The notes beneath the pieces are model-generated. The model was not told the origin of the DNA. It did no database searches and worked only from the letters and a program-made list of their open reading frames with translations. Positions 28,149-41,626 of a stretch of 64,000 nt of DNA are shown here, piece by piece. The translations under genes and the position numbers were made by a program. Within the stretch, counting starts at the first letter, position 1. Each line of letters begins with the position of its first letter. The DNA comes from Homalodisca vitripennis (Eukaryota > Arthropoda > Insecta > Hemiptera > Cicadellidae), in contig NW_025776229.1 in assembly GCF_021130785.1 (NCBI RefSeq), forward strand, positions 62,001 through 126,000. Reading direction: 5' to 3'.

Positions 28149-29742
28149 GGTTAGGTTAGGTTAAGTTAGGTTAGGTTAGGTTAGGTTAGGTTAGGTTAGG
28201 TTAGGATAGGTTAGGTTAGGTTAGGTTAGGTTAGGTTAGGTTAAGTCAGGTTATGTTAGGTTAGGATAGGTTAGGTTAGGTTAGGTTAGGTTAAGTTAGG
28301 TTAGGTTAGGTTAGGTTAGGTTAAGTTAGGTTAGGTTAGGTTAGGATAGGTTAGGTTAGGTTAGGTTAGGTTAAGTTAGGTTAGGTTAGGTTAGGATAGG
28401 TTAGGTTAGGTTAGGTTAAGTTAATTTAGGTTAGGTTAAGTTAGGTTAGGTTAAGTTAGGTTAGGTTAGGATAGGTTAGGTTAGGTTAGGTTAGGTTAAG
28501 TTAGGTTAGGTTAGGATAGGTTAAGTTAGGTTAGGTTAGGTTAAGTTAGGTTAGGATAGGTTAGGTTAGGTTAGGTTAGGTTAGGTTAGGTTAGGTTAGG
28601 TTAGGTTAGGTTAAGTTAGGATAGGTTAGGTTAGGTTAAGTTATGTTAGGTTAGGTTAGGTTAGGTTAGGTTAGGTTAGGTTAGGTTAGGTTAGGTTAGG
28701 TTAGGTTAGGTTAGGTTAGGTTAGGTTAGGTTAGATTAGGTTAGGTTAGGTTAAGTTAGGTTAGGTTAGGTTAGGTTAGGTTAAGTTAGGTTAGGTTAGG
28801 TTAGGATAGGTTAGGTTAGGTTAGGTTAGGTTAAGTTAGGTTAGGTTAAGTTAGGTTAGGTTAAGTTAGGTTAGGTTAAGTTAGGTTAGGTTAGGTTAGG
28901 TTAGGTTAAGTTAGGTTAGGTTAGGTTAGGTTAGGATAGGTTAGGTTAGGTTAGGTTTAGTCAGGTTAGGTTAGGTTAGGATCGTTTAAGTTAGGTTAGG
29001 TTAGGTTAGGATAGGTTAGGTTAGGTTAGGTTAGGTTAGGTTAAGTTAATTTAGGTTAGGTTAAGTTAGGTTAGGTTAAGTTAGGTTAGGTTAGGATAGG
29101 TTAGGTTAGGTTAGGTTAGGTTAGGTTAGGTTAGGTTAGGTTAGGATAGGTTAAGTTAGGTTAGGTTAGGTTAAGTTAGGTTAGGTTAGGTTAGGATAGG
29201 TTAGGTTATGTTAAGTTAGGTTAGGTTAAGTTAGGTTAGGTTAAGTTAGGTTAGGTTAGGATAGGTTAGGTTAGGATAGGTTAGGTTAGGTTAGGTTAGG
29301 TTAAGTTAGGATAGGTTAGGTTAGGTTAAGTTAGGTTAGGTTAGGTTAGGTTAGGTTAGGTTAGGTTAGGTTAGGTTAAGTTAGGTTAGGTTAGGTTAGG
29401 TTAGGTTAGGTTAGGTTAGGTTAGGTTAGGTTAGATTAGGTTAGGTTAGGTTAAGTTAGGTTAGGTTAGGTTAGGTTAGGTTAAGTTAGGTTAGGTTAGG
29501 TTAGGATAGGTTAGGTTAGGTTAAGTTAGGTTAGGTTAAGTTAGGTTAGGTTAAGTTAGGTTAGGTTAAGTTAGGTTAGGTTAGGTTAGGTTAGGTTAAG
29601 TTAGGTTAGGTTAGGTTAGGTTAGGATAGGTTAGGTTAGGTTAGGTTTAGTCAGGTTAGGTTAGGTTAGGATAGGTTAGGTTAGGTTAGGTTAGGTTAGG
29701 TTAGGTTAAGTTAGGTTAGGTTAGGTTAGGTTAGGTTAGGTT
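28149..29742. repeat. Interstitial (TTAGG)n telomere-type array, about 1.6 kb
   Basis: Almost pure tandem TTAGG with scattered TTAAG, GGATAGG, TTATG and TTAGA variants. TTAGG is the ancestral arthropod telomere repeat. Both sides run into ordinary sequence, so this is an interstitial array, not a chromosome end in this window. Variant positions recur at a spacing of 690-700 bp (GGTTTAGTCAGG at 28954 and 29644; TTAGATTAGG at 28731 and 29431; TTAAGTTAGGATAGG at 28611 and 29301), showing a higher-order duplication. Confidence 0.97.
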
Positions 29743-29904
29743 ACAAGAGAACTTTTGGTAGTTGCAGTATGGCTTCCGAGTATGTCGTACGACAATTCAT
29801 AGCGTCTGACTATCTTACCAACTTATTTTTCGGGAGAGAAGGTCTACCAGCAGCAAGTACTTAATGGACTTAGGCAAACATTTTGAGATGTTGGTAGTTC
29901 TCTA

Positions 29905-30190
29905 ATAGAGATCTAACAATATGCTGTGTACACGTTCCAGCTCTCCAATCTATCTACAAAGGTAGTAACAGCGTTAATACTAGACTTACCCTTTCTTATT
30001 TCAAACTGTTCCGGACCCATAATATTAAATCTATTTAAGCAATGCTGAAACTTTTCTAAATGATCTTTTACAACAATCTTACTCGGGACTGGTGATATAG
30101 AAATGGGGTGGTAACTGTCCATTTTGCCCTGATTGCCTTTTTTGAATATTGTTAGGCCTTTTACAATTTTAATTTGGATGGAAAAATACT
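29905..30190 (-). pseudogene. Non-LTR retrotransposon reverse transcriptase fragment
   Basis: Minus-strand translation gives FPSKLKIVKGLTIFKKGNQG, then SYHPISISPVPSKIV, RFNIMGPEQFEIRKGKSSIN and AVTTFVDRLES. These correspond to the reverse transcriptase N-terminal blocks (YRPIS...SKI, QFGFRKGxST..AV) of jockey/CR1-like LINEs, with decayed residues (SYHPIS for NYRPIS, FEIRKG for FGFRKG). The catalytic palm with the Asp pair is missing. It begins about 165 bp from the (TTAGG)n array. A dead fragment; the clade cannot be told from this piece. Confidence 0.75.
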
Positions 30191-30199
30191 ATTTTCCAG

Positions 30200-30876
30200 A
30201 TAAAGCGGTCACCGTCTGTATCTCAGTATGCTATGATTACGGTAGTGGAAGCTGTTCACATCGATTAGCTCAATTTTGAATTAAAGCAAATGTAAGAGCG
30301 AAAGTAGATTACATCCTACCCCTTCGCTGTAGATGCCTGGTAAGGAATATGACACCATGAGACAACATGTCGATAGACTACCTGAACTTTTTCACCTGCG
30401 AGGGTCAGTACTAAGCATAACAGAAACGTGGAATACAGAATATTCATATGACTCAGTTCGTGACAAGCTATGGCAATTAGGTGTACAAATGGTTTTAAGA
30501 CACTAAATATACAATGATTTCTGTCTGTCTCTCCGTACGATATTTCGATAACAAACTGACATATAGACTTGAAAATGGTGTATGAAGCTGCTTTTCTATG
30601 TACAAAACAACGAGTTTTGATGTCCATTGATGAGATTTTGCTACCGTCATTGAAGCCTATCACAAAGTGTGGTAGCACAGTTTCTTTTTGTCTGCTGGGG
30701 AATGTAACAATATCTTTTCTATATTATTGTCTATCTGTCTGTTCGCAGGGCTTCTCAAGAATAAGATTAGGTATAAACTTGAAATGTTATGTAACCTCAG
30801 CGAATCCTCTCATGTGACACGTGGTGTGGCGTACCTTGTCGATACGTTCGGATTGTTACGTGCTTAACCAACAAAA
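30200..30876. other. Stretch with dispersed repeat pieces, no gene
   Basis: CTGTCTGTCTCTCCG near 30520 and CTGTCTGTTCGCAGGGCTTC near 30735, followed by CACGTGGTGTGGCGTACC, recur in related form at 3900-4000 and 56700-56830. These are copies of a repeat family that I cannot class. The two overlapping frames here are probably not genes. Confidence 0.5.
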
Positions 30877-32215
30877 TCTATATATATAAATGCGAATGTT
30901 TGTTTGTATGTTCCGTTATAACTCTGGAACCAATGCACGAAACATCGTGAAATTTTGTTACAGTGATTCTACACGTTCCTGGAAGTAACATAGGCATACA
31001 TACTAGAGTAAATTTGGTCCAATTTAAATAGTTTATTCAATTAATTTTTTAATTATAAACCGTTGTTGATGTTAGAGTGTTTTATATTGGATCCGACAGA
31101 CTGCGCTACGACACATAATACAAAGCAAACTGATACTCTTAATACTTTCAGCTGAAGTTCATCAAAGAGGCAGAAACATTTGTTTACATTTAAAATTTAG
31201 AAAATTTTTATTGTAAAGTGCTTGATCAGTAGTGTAATGCTGGTTGCATAGAAGACGTCATTGCCTAATTTTAAATTCAGATTGCACCAATCTATATATA
31301 TAAAAATGAATGTTTGTATGTTTGTCCTTTATGGAATCGTGAACTATTGGACCGATCATGATGAAAATTTGTACGTATATGTATTTTTTCCACGGAGAAG
31401 GTTTATAAGCTATGCCCATCCCTTTCCCGATTCAGGATTCCGCCCCACTGGTTACAGAAATACCCATAAGAAATGCATTGCAGCAAACATATGTTAACGT
31501 CTTTTCAAATTTTTAATCAGCTGTTCTTTGTAAACATATATTACACTTATAGTTTTAAAGCATAGAGTAAGCTTAAGAGAAACGACAAATTTTGTTTAAA
31601 CTGTTTTTGCAATCACTGTTAAACATAGACTTTACTATCCAGATAATACAATTCAAATTTGACGTAAAAATTCACCTTTAACTGCAATATTTATTTAATA
31701 TAAACCATGCTCATGCTTGATCAGAAGAGTAATGCAGATATCATAATTACTATCTTACGTTGGCTACAAATATAAAGAATGTTATAAAATCAACCTTAGT
31801 TGTTTTTTTTGACAGAAGTATGGTTCTCAAAACTCCGTGTGTACATATTCTCTCGATCGAGACAACAAAGCAAGCTCAATCGTTGGCATCGGAGATATAA
31901 CTAATTTAATCTAAAATTTATTATAGTAAAAAAAAAAATTTACTAAGTAATATAAGGACTTCGGTTCTTAAGATTTGCGTGCGAAGCCGTGGGTAACAGC
32001 TAGATAGAGGCAGGAATATGGTACATACCTTCATAATACGCCCAAGAGGCTCACGATGGAACGACTATCAATTATCTCAGCAATGTTTAGAATGTGATAG
32101 AAAAAGAATAAGTGAATATAGTGTACTGTTTTCAACGGGAAATTGCGTGCGAAGTCGCGGGCAACTTTTGCAAAAAATTATTGAAATGCGCAGCAAAGCG
32201 CGCCGGGCCCGCTAG
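30877..32215 (+). mobile_element. Helitron-like element interrupted by a second copy
   Basis: Begins A|TCTATATATATAAATG and ends in the GC-rich string CGCGCCGGGCCCGCTAG|T, matching the Helitron rule of a 5' TC, a 3' CTAG and insertion between A and T. A second copy, 31291-32003, begins TCTATATATATAAAAATGAA and ends GGGTAACAGCTAG inside it. No Rep/helicase coding, so non-autonomous. The class is inferred from the ends only. Confidence 0.5.
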
Positions 32216-32232
32216 TGATCAATAATAATATA

Positions 32233-32526
32233 TCAAAATGAATGTTTGTGTGTTTGTCCTTTATAGACTCAGAAACTATTGGACCGATCACTATGAAAAT
32301 TTGTATTTATTTGTATTTTTCTATGTAGAAGGTTTATATGCAATTCCCATTGATGTAACTCACCACCAGGCTGTACTGCAAGATATAAAAGTTATCAAAC
32401 TGCCTGCACATTATAAACTGCAATTACGACACAGTTACGTATATTAAATAGCCAAACACTATTTGAAGGCAAAAAATATACGGGCAAAGCTTAAGAGACG
32501 CGTGCGAAGCCGCGGGAAACAGCTAG
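32233..32526 (+). mobile_element. Short Helitron-like copy, internally deleted
   Basis: Starts TCAAAATGAATGTTTGTG and ends GCGAAGCCGCGGGAAACAGC-TAG followed by T. About 294 bp, against nearly 500 bp for the copies at 56-57 kb, so its inside is deleted. It follows the previous element by only 17 bp. Confidence 0.55.
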
Positions 32527-32529
32527 TAT

Positions 32530-35500
32530 ATGATAATAGATACGACGATTATCATCTAATACTTTTATACTTACAATACTTAGGGAAATAAATTACAAAC
32601 TGTGATGAAGTGTGCTGGGAATTATCAACTCCAGGTCCTTATGGAAGGCTAAAATATATTTTGATATTAATAATGCTCTGAGGGGAAAATGACAGACTAG
32701 TAGCACAAGTAAGGCGCAGTTGGAGGTATCGACTGCAGCTCTACATCGAGAGGTAGGAAATGAAATTCCTATCTACCTCTGATGTTTCCAATACCCTCCT
32801 GTCTCATAATCTGATAACAATAACATGCATGCATTCTTTTACTCATGACGCAAGCACACACAAATAATAGGATGACTAATAGTGTACGAGTATACCGCAT
32901 ACCGCCACAACATATAAACTTTGCGCCATATCTACTGTCATTGTTCCATAAATGGGATGTAGGTCAGTCACGTGTGAAAGAACGATCGCGAGAAAACATG
33001 ACACCCTGTGGGAATGAAGCGACTGGGTGATATTTTGTGTCTATGGTGCATTTGTTTGCTGAAAGACATGTCAGTCCTCATTCATTCATTCACATTTTAC
33101 AAAATAAGTTTCTCACCAAAAAATCATTCAATCTTGAATATTCAAATATGGTGCTATAGTAGAGATTGTATAATGTGTGATGAGAATTCATATTGACTTT
33201 ACTGGACGTTCATGCTCTGGAAAAGTTTTGTCTCATGCTATATTATAATTATTTAGTAATGTTTTAGTTTTGTACGTGCTGTATTTGTCTAATGAATAAA
33301 TTTTTAAGGTTATAACCACTACAGAATACAAGGCAGATAAATATATGTATATTTTAACTACACACCACTTGAAACCTGTTTGGATGAGAGATTATAAATT
33401 CTTATAAGGCCTAATCATTTTTAAGATAAAACAACATATTTTAGTATATTGAGTCTTTACAATTTTGGAAAGAAAGTTACTGAATTTTTAACGCAAAACA
33501 CTGTTACATACAACCAAAGCCATTAGTTTTCATTAGATTCTTTGAAAAATATATGAACTAAAACAAACCCAGAGGACGTTTACCAAATTTAATTAGCGAA
33601 TGAAACAATTAGGGGTGTCCTGTGCAAGTACTTTATTTGGTCAGCAAATTGCCATCAGTCTACTTATGTTAATAATAATTTTAACACAGATATTTTATTC
33701 TTTTCTTTGAATATTTTAAACTAGAACACTGTTATAGTATTGTATATTACCATAATATATGGTTGTTGATTCAGCATCTTTCCGTTTCATTTTCATTTTA
33801 ATAATATTGATTGTCACACACAATTTTTACATTCTACAAAATCATCCTTCGATTTTTTTCCTTATTTTCATACGCTACTGTATTTTTGTACGTTTTAAAT
33901 AAATGTTGGATGGTTTTCTAGTTTATTTAATTAAAACAAACCAATTATGAGCATTTATTTACTGTTGTACAGAACATTTCGAAAGCCTATATTAGCATCA
34001 TAAAAATATATTACAAGTTCTACTCGTTGTTAAGGCTAACCGATCCATAGGATTCGGCCATACGGATCTTTTAGATTGATATAATTGTCTGCATACACAC
34101 TCTAGAAGCTTTGTGACTGCAATAATTTGATTTTACAAAAGCTACATGAATTACCTAGCTACCAATATTACCAAAGATAGTTCGTTAGCTCGTTTTGAGC
34201 AGAAGGTACTTAACATCCACAAAAATTCTGGACCCTTGGTCGTAAATCCAAATCTGCATGGACATTGTAACTATTAAATTTTAACCACCAATAGTTCTAA
34301 GGTGATCTTTAATTTGAACTCATCCCAAGATCAAGAAAGTTTATAATGTAATTTTTATAAAGTAGTACTCTTACAATATTTGTTTTATCGAATAATGTGT
34401 CATATGCAAAGTTGGTTAAGTTAGAGTGCCAATAAGTTATTATGTATAAAAAATATATCATAATGTATACATTTCAGTTTGTTATTATTGATCACGGCCT
34501 TATTATTACATATATAAATAGCAGAATGTAGAAAAAATAATTTAATACAACCAATTTTACTATGTACAAACAAAGGTTTTTCTTATCTTCATTTGCAAAT
34601 TTTTTTAGTACACCTTCTTTCAAACTGTACAAATTTGTAAATAAAACATGTAAATAGTATTCTGGGACTTTTTATTACAGGCATGTTGGTAGTCCTGATT
34701 CTTAAACGTATAATGTGGATTATCTAAGCACAAAATAGGTTTAAGAGAATTTCAGGTGAATTCCTAAGATTGTTATCAAGGATATCAGCTTGCGTAAACC
34801 ATCATCACATTACCATCTTGTGTTACAATACACTCTTACATTTCTCGTATCCTTCTCGTTTGAATCACAATAATTATTAATTTTATTTTCACACATTTGT
34901 ATTTTTAAGTACTTCCAACATCTTTCTAGAAATTATTTTACCGAGCTTTAATTATTTTTTATAGATACCGATGAACCTATTTAAAAACTTTATGTAGCTA
35001 ATTTAAAACTATTTCAATTACTTCGATTAAACCTTGGACGGATACCCACAAATTAATATGTAATTGAAATGTTTATAGTATATTTTATAAGAGCTTTACA
35101 ATCCATATTAAAATATTTAAGATATTTCTTTGAGCTCAGTCGAAATAAAGGTAAAGATATAGTTTGTGGCTGATATCTAGAAAACTCAAATTGAAATTAT
35201 TTATTATATATTTCAATAATATGGTATGTAAATGTCGAGTTTAGCTCCAGTTCATGTTTGTCTGAATTCATAAAAAAGTTCACTAAGAAGAAGGTTTACA
35301 GGCTATTACAATTACTATTTCACAACTTTAGAGACCAAGCTGGGATTTTTCATTACTTTAAAGACCAGTGGGGCGTAACCTGAAGGGATTTTCAAAATAA
35401 AAATATTCGTACCAAGCAAGTAAGCATCTCCATATAAATTTCAGTAGAATCGGTTTGATAGTTTATACATGAAAACAAAACAAACAAACAATGGCAATTT

Positions 35501-38500
35501 CGCATTAATAATATTATTAGGATTACGATGGGTAACCATGAGAAAATCGCAGAGTAAATAAATTGTAAACGAATTGAGTACAACCATACGATATTGTAAC
35601 ATGTGGCTCAGTAACACATGTAACCTAGTAAAATGAGCTACAGTCGTAAAATGGTGCATAAAACCTCCGCGAAACTTGTTTCCGACTCTTGGTGTGGATT
35701 AATTCTATCTTCTTTATACAACTAATAATAATCACACATTGTTCCTATATTAATTTAGATATGTAGTAGTTGTATAAAAACCTTTATAATTGCTTCAGGA
35801 ATCTTCGTACTTCTATCTTGTTCATGTGTACACATGTGACTGGCAATCATTCAGATATTTGTATACAAATAGAAAAATGCTATGGTAATAGGGTTTCGGC
35901 CGCTATGACACTATAGCACTATTTAAGGTGGTATTGTATTTCAGTATTCAGTAAATCGTAATTGTATGCGAGTTCTGGGACAGTCGGCAAAAACGTAAAT
36001 GGACGTCTGGCTGTTACCTTGATCTATCACATTAAAAATGCATTAACAGTTTAAGGTTAATGAATGAATCCTTTTTTTTGTTACTGTTTTATTAAAATAT
36101 TTATTTATTTTTCAATTTTACATGACAGCTACAGGACATGATATAGCACAAACAAAGTACAAAACCTTCAATTATTCCCAAAACAGCCATCCTAACCAAA
36201 ATCAATGTACTCTTAATATGAACTTTACATAACAAAATAAACTAAACTAAACTGCTGGCAGTTGCACAAATTAATATTTAAATTTCTTTACACAACATAA
36301 ATAAATGAACTCTATACAATTTAAAAAAATAACAACATTGTACACATACACTTCTACAATGAACAATGAATTAAATCAAAATAAAAGGTTGCTGCATATC
36401 TTTAAAATATTTTCCAAATTATCATTAAAAATATCAAAGATTTTCAACATTTCAGAAGCTATTTAACAACATCAAGCTATTCGAATATCTATAATGTATA
36501 TTTTAGTTTGACGTTGCTTCATGACGTAAACAAACATGTTTCAAAAATTGAAAATCATTTACAACAGTCTAAATATTACTCTGTATTAATAAAATAAAGG
36601 TATTATAAGCGATCGCCGTACAGAAACTTATAACTGGATACAAACTTCTCGTCCAGAGCATATCGAATATAAGCGTGTTAGGTTTGGTTGAAAGTTAAAA
36701 CTTGTTTAAGCGATGGAATGAGTTTATATTGCTCCTATATTACTGTGTTATTACTTATCAAAGCTTTGTGTAACCTGAGAATTCTAGAACCCTTTCCAGT
36801 TTCCTCTACGATGCTTAAGGAATTGAAATGGAAACCAAATATGACATTCTTAATTTGCACGGACAAAACTAGACACATAAAGCCCTTTCTTACACAAAAA
36901 CTCCAGAAATAATTAAAGAAACGAAATAATGAAGCCGAGATAAGTAATTACATTATACATTACGAAGAAAATAATCAAATATTTTAACATCCGAGATAAA
37001 ACGTCAAAAACCAATTACAATTAATTACGAGAACTCAATAACTCGTATTGCTATAAGTCAGGCAATAGACCTTAGAACACAACGGATGTTAATAGATCAA
37101 TAGCAGAAAGTGATTCTCTCTTTAGGAGTTTGAACGACCTGTATCTTAAAATCGTAAAGAGGAATAGTTAAATTAACAAGGTTATTTTAAATTGGTTATT
37201 ATTTTTTCAATTTCTCTATACTGTACACTAGTTAAACGCTAATTCTTCTCGTAATGAGTGAATGAACATTTTCAATTTAAAAAGTAAATTAGAGTTTTTA
37301 TCAACCGAATTTGATGCGATCAAGGTAATTTGATTATACAAAAACTTAGTAAATAAGGAATTATGTAATTCCATCCTCTTTCTCCCGCAATTTTCCAATA
37401 GTATAGACTGTCTATTCACGACACAAGTATTCCTACAACAATTTAAAAATATCAAATATACATTTCTATAGTTAATTTCTAATTTGAAACTTTCCCAGAC
37501 ACCAAAATGTTTTAAAACTACTTAATTTTTAACACGTTTTTCACACTTATCTTAAGTAGTGGAAAATAAATAGATCAAGTCTATATATATAGATTTATTG
37601 TTGGCGGATCCTTATTATGCAATTGTTAATTTTAAAACTGCAATATTTCAAATTTATATCGTATGAATATACAAATCATTGTAAGAAATTGTTATTTTTC
37701 TATAATAACTGCTTCCAAAATGTATATTCAGTTATTTATGTCTTAATAATTATGCATTTTAATGTAATATGTTTATTTTATTTTTATAATTTAAAAATTA
37801 ATATACATCCCGTTGCACCATATTTTCTCTTTTAACCCCCTTTAATTAAATATGTTCATAGGGTACTTAGATAGTTGATTTTTTTTATTTTGGGGTAAAG
37901 GAGAAGTATATGGGTTGAATAGAGATTGACTTTTATGTTAATTTAAACAATTCCCTTATGAAAATAAGTTTTTACACGTAAATATTTAGTATAAACTATA
38001 TAACACCGACAATTTAAAACTAGCTACAGATGTCTGCGCATAGAGTAGCGTATAGAGTATATACATAGACGCTCGTGGTGAACGCGCACACTAGATGTAA
38101 ACGCACTCATCTCCGTTTCTGGATGGTAAAATGGAATGGCTTCGTGAAAGTGTCCGTAAAGTCAACAAATATGCACTTCAAGAACCTATAAACTACTTTT
38201 AAACCATATTTATTTCTTATAAACGTATTATTCACTATAATTTATTGCCTAAATATACCGTATCTTATTGGAAGTGTTTTAAAGTGTTCAAGAAGTTATG
38301 TATTAATAATAATATTAATAATTAATATAATTATTATAAACAGATTGTTCTAAAACCTCTTAGGAACAACACTGTCAGATATTTAACAAGCGCATTGTGG
38401 CATACACAAAATCTCAGTTCGCCTAAAACAAGAGATATGTACGAACAGACATCTCGAGTGTTGAGTTACGATGTAGGCCAGTCACGATACATTGCCGTAG

Positions 38501-39439
38501 TTTATTGCTCGGGTCGCGGCAGTCACTCCGGACCTTTCCCCATTTCTTCTGCTATTTTTTAATGTTCAGATACTGTTTCACATTTTCTTGTACGGTATTC
38601 CCATGCTTTTTATATTTATAATATCCATGCCGCGTGACTTAAGCGCCCCTATAGATCGTTTTATGTAAAAACAATGTAACAGAAGCGTGTTTGGTCCGTA
38701 GAAACTTTATTCCTAAGGTACAATTTAATGTTAAAATAACAAAAAGCAAAACATAACACACCCCATTAAACAGTACATTTAAAATGTTTATCCGTACCAT
38801 TATTGAGCTATAGTTTTTAGTGATTTTTAAATACCTAATGTCAACCATATTACATTTTAGTACCATTTTATTCAACATGTGAGATAATCTTGTAATAACA
38901 TGTTTCTTAGGCCACTGTATTATTATTCGACGAGTATTTCTACTAGTTAATATTACCTAGGTTGAGTGTATTAAGAATTTATTATTTTTAAGTACTACAA
39001 TAATGGCATTGTAAGAAACTGCTCTCTAACCACTATGATATTTTTTTTAAGTTATGTATGTGTACCCGTATAATTTTGTTTTTTCTTTTTACTTTTATGA
39101 AATAAATTATTTAAAAATATGAGTACATAAATGTATTTCTGTCGTTCTTTAGTAACATTAACCTGATACATTTATTTGGTACAGTGGAACAGCCAATGTG
39201 AAAGGAATTAACTAAGCAAACAAGGTGTATATCGCAGCAAATCTTTTATAAACTGGTTTGTTGTCATAGTGATTTGCAGTGGTCTACTTTGTTATTTTTC
39301 ATGAATTAAGTGCAGATCTGCGTTATAACCTTCAATATTTATATTTCTGAGCATCTTTAAAATCAGTGTTACAGGGACGTATAATTATTATATGTGGTGT
39401 GGGCTTTTAGGGAGTCATCGTCAGCAGTTCACTTCACTA
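32530..39439. other. 6.9-kb stretch without recognised genes or elements
   Basis: AT-rich, with only short unconvincing frames and no conserved motif that I could recognise on either strand. 36080-36160 and similar spots hold TTTATTT-rich runs. This may be intron or intergenic DNA of a large host gene. Confidence 0.5.
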
Positions 39440-39443
39440 TTAT

Positions 39444-41033
39444 CCCTTTCGATCCCTGCCCTCACAATTGTGAGGGTGAATTTTACACCTAGAAAATCCT
39501 AACCCTCAAAATTGTGAGGGTTTTTTTCTTATTTTCTGTACAAAAACCTCCATGATATTTAGAACAGTAACTGTTATCAGGGGTGTCTATGAAATGTTGG
39601 GAAAAGCAGGTTTTTTTTGTTGCTGCAAGTTATAGTTTGTAGGAGCAATAGTGTTTCTAGTTGTTCAAGAGCAGACATGGAGGGAATAGGCAGGATCAAA
39701 CCAAGTAAGTTTTAATTTTTTATATATTATTTATGTTTAGTTAATATTTTAAGACGTGCATAAAGTAAGTTAAATGGTACATTTCTATTACATATACCTT
39801 TCTTTTCCCGAAAGTTTAAAAATTATAAAAATTTTTTAGGTTGTAAAATCTAACCAGCACAATTGTAAGGGTTAGGACTGAACTAGTACTCAGGTTTGTT
39901 ATCGGTACCCTCACGATTGTGAGGGTCCGGACTGACCTAGTATTTGGGTTTGTTATCGGTACCTGATAACAAACCCTGTTATCGGTTTCTGATAAGGAAT
40001 TCGCTTCACGTGGTTGATGTAAATAACCCTCCACAAAAATAATAGAGATAGACTGTGGAAAGTGCAACCAGTATTGGAAACAGTCAAAAGGGGTTGTGAT
40101 AAGATTTTGCGTCAACCTAGCAATTATTAAATCGATGAGCAAATGGTCCCTTTTGTAGGGAAGACAACGTTAAAATAATATGTGCCTAATAAACCCGGAC
40201 CTGTTGGACTTAAAAATTTTGTTGTTACAGCATCTGATGGAATAATGCTCGATTTTGAACTGTATCAGGGTAAAGGTACCAATCTTCCAATGGCTAAAGA
40301 GATGGGGTTAGGGCCAGCAGTTGTTGTAAGACTGAAAGAGAGTATTCCTCCATTAAGTGTATTGTACTTTGATAGATATTTCACAACTATCCAGAAGTAG
40401 AATCAAGTGTGAGAAGTGCGATGTGTATCTTTGTCTAAGCAAAGATAAAAACTGTTTTAAACAATTTCACCAGAAAAAATAAGCCTCCAGTTCTATAATA
40501 CTCTCCAGCCTTATTATCATATATATTTTTCTATAAGTTTATATGTGTACACATTATATCACGTTACTAATATAATTTCATAATCATAGGAAATTTTTAT
40601 TTTGTTTTCAAGAAATACAGTGATAAGCTACGCTATTTACTTGCCTACACTAATTTACACTCTTCCTTTAAAAGGTTTATAATTCCTTAATATGCGTTAT
40701 AAGAAGTTGTAAAAAGTGTGATTTAGTTATTCATATCATGTAAGTGTTAATTTTTATAACTTTGCTTTTAAGAATGCTTTCTACAAAATACCTAATCAAC
40801 ATAATTGTGAGGGTTAATTAAAATAACCTAAACTTTAGGTAGAGCCTAACCCTCACAATCGTGAGGGTACATTTTTTTTGGTTAACAAAATTTTCAAAAA
40901 ATCTAAAAACCACTTATTTTGTCATTTTAGAACTACAACTACTGATAATTAATATATTTTTGTGTTTTTGCGATTTTTTATGTGTCAGGACTCTAGAAGG
41001 TCTAATACATGAAAAACACTGGGTCTGAAAGGG
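39444..41033 (+). mobile_element. Defective piggyBac-type transposon, 1.59 kb
   Basis: Ends CCCTTTCGATCCCTG and, reverse-complemented on the right, CCCTTTCAGACCCAG; both are flanked by TTAT (39440-39443 and 41034-41037) where piggyBac normally duplicates TTAA. Six copies of a CCCTCACAATTGTGAGGG-like palindrome lie near the two ends (39459, 39503, 39855, 39908, 40798, 40850). It contains only a fragment of the transposase. Confidence 0.8.
40182..40400 (+). pseudogene. piggyBac transposase fragment (DDE_Tnp_1_7)
   Basis: Seventy-two codons with PNKPGPVGLKNFVV, LDFELYQGKG, GLGPAVVVRLKES and VLYFDRYFTT. This is the central part of the piggyBac domain, where FDRYFTT holds one of the catalytic Asp residues (usually DNFFTS). 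The other catalytic parts and the C-terminal Cys-rich finger are gone. A remnant, lying centrally in the 1.59-kb element. Confidence 0.85.
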
Positions 41034-41039
41034 TTATTG

Positions 41040-41620
41040 TACCATCAGGAACTTACTAGAATATTTGTTTTAGCAATTGTTTACAACGTTAAAGATAAAC
41101 ATTACAAATGTGTATGCCCTCCTCCTACAGTCTTTTGACGTCAATCAATAATAATTATGAAATTGCTACCAGTATTTTTTATAACGCGTATTTAATTTTT
41201 TATACAAGTTAGGGATCCAAATACTCGTATTTTATACAGAATTATAAGTATTCACTTTTTAACTAAATCATGCCGTCATAAATTAGAACCGTGTCTATTC
41301 ACTTGAAACGGTGTTTGTTTCTGTCATAAGCGAAGCAGATATGTAACGTGTATGGCACAGTTTTGATAAAGGATGATCCACAAAATCCAACAAAAACTGA
41401 GTCATGAGCGAAATAAATCTCAAATGAAAAGCAATTTTTCTGCCACACTGTAAAAGGCAGACAGAGGATGAGGTAATAGATAACAAGTGACAGGTATGTA
41501 ACTCCTGCCCGAGACTTCTTACACTCGTAGATCCTACCGAAGCCTATCCTTAGATGAACCTGTTATATTAGGACTTTGAATTTCATTTTCAATGTTAACA
41601 TATACATTCCTATTTCAGTT
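41040..41620. other. Gene-free stretch
   Basis: Nothing recognised between the piggyBac remnant and the MITE. Confidence 0.5.
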
Positions 41621-41626
41621 TAACTA

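Noticed and set aside
28149..29742. True chromosome end
   Set aside because: Ordinary sequence continues for many kilobases on both sides.
30316..30817. Overlapping frames of 120 and 82 codons
   Set aside because: They cover repeat-family strings also found at 3.9 and 56.8 kb, and the two strands overlap; no domain seen.
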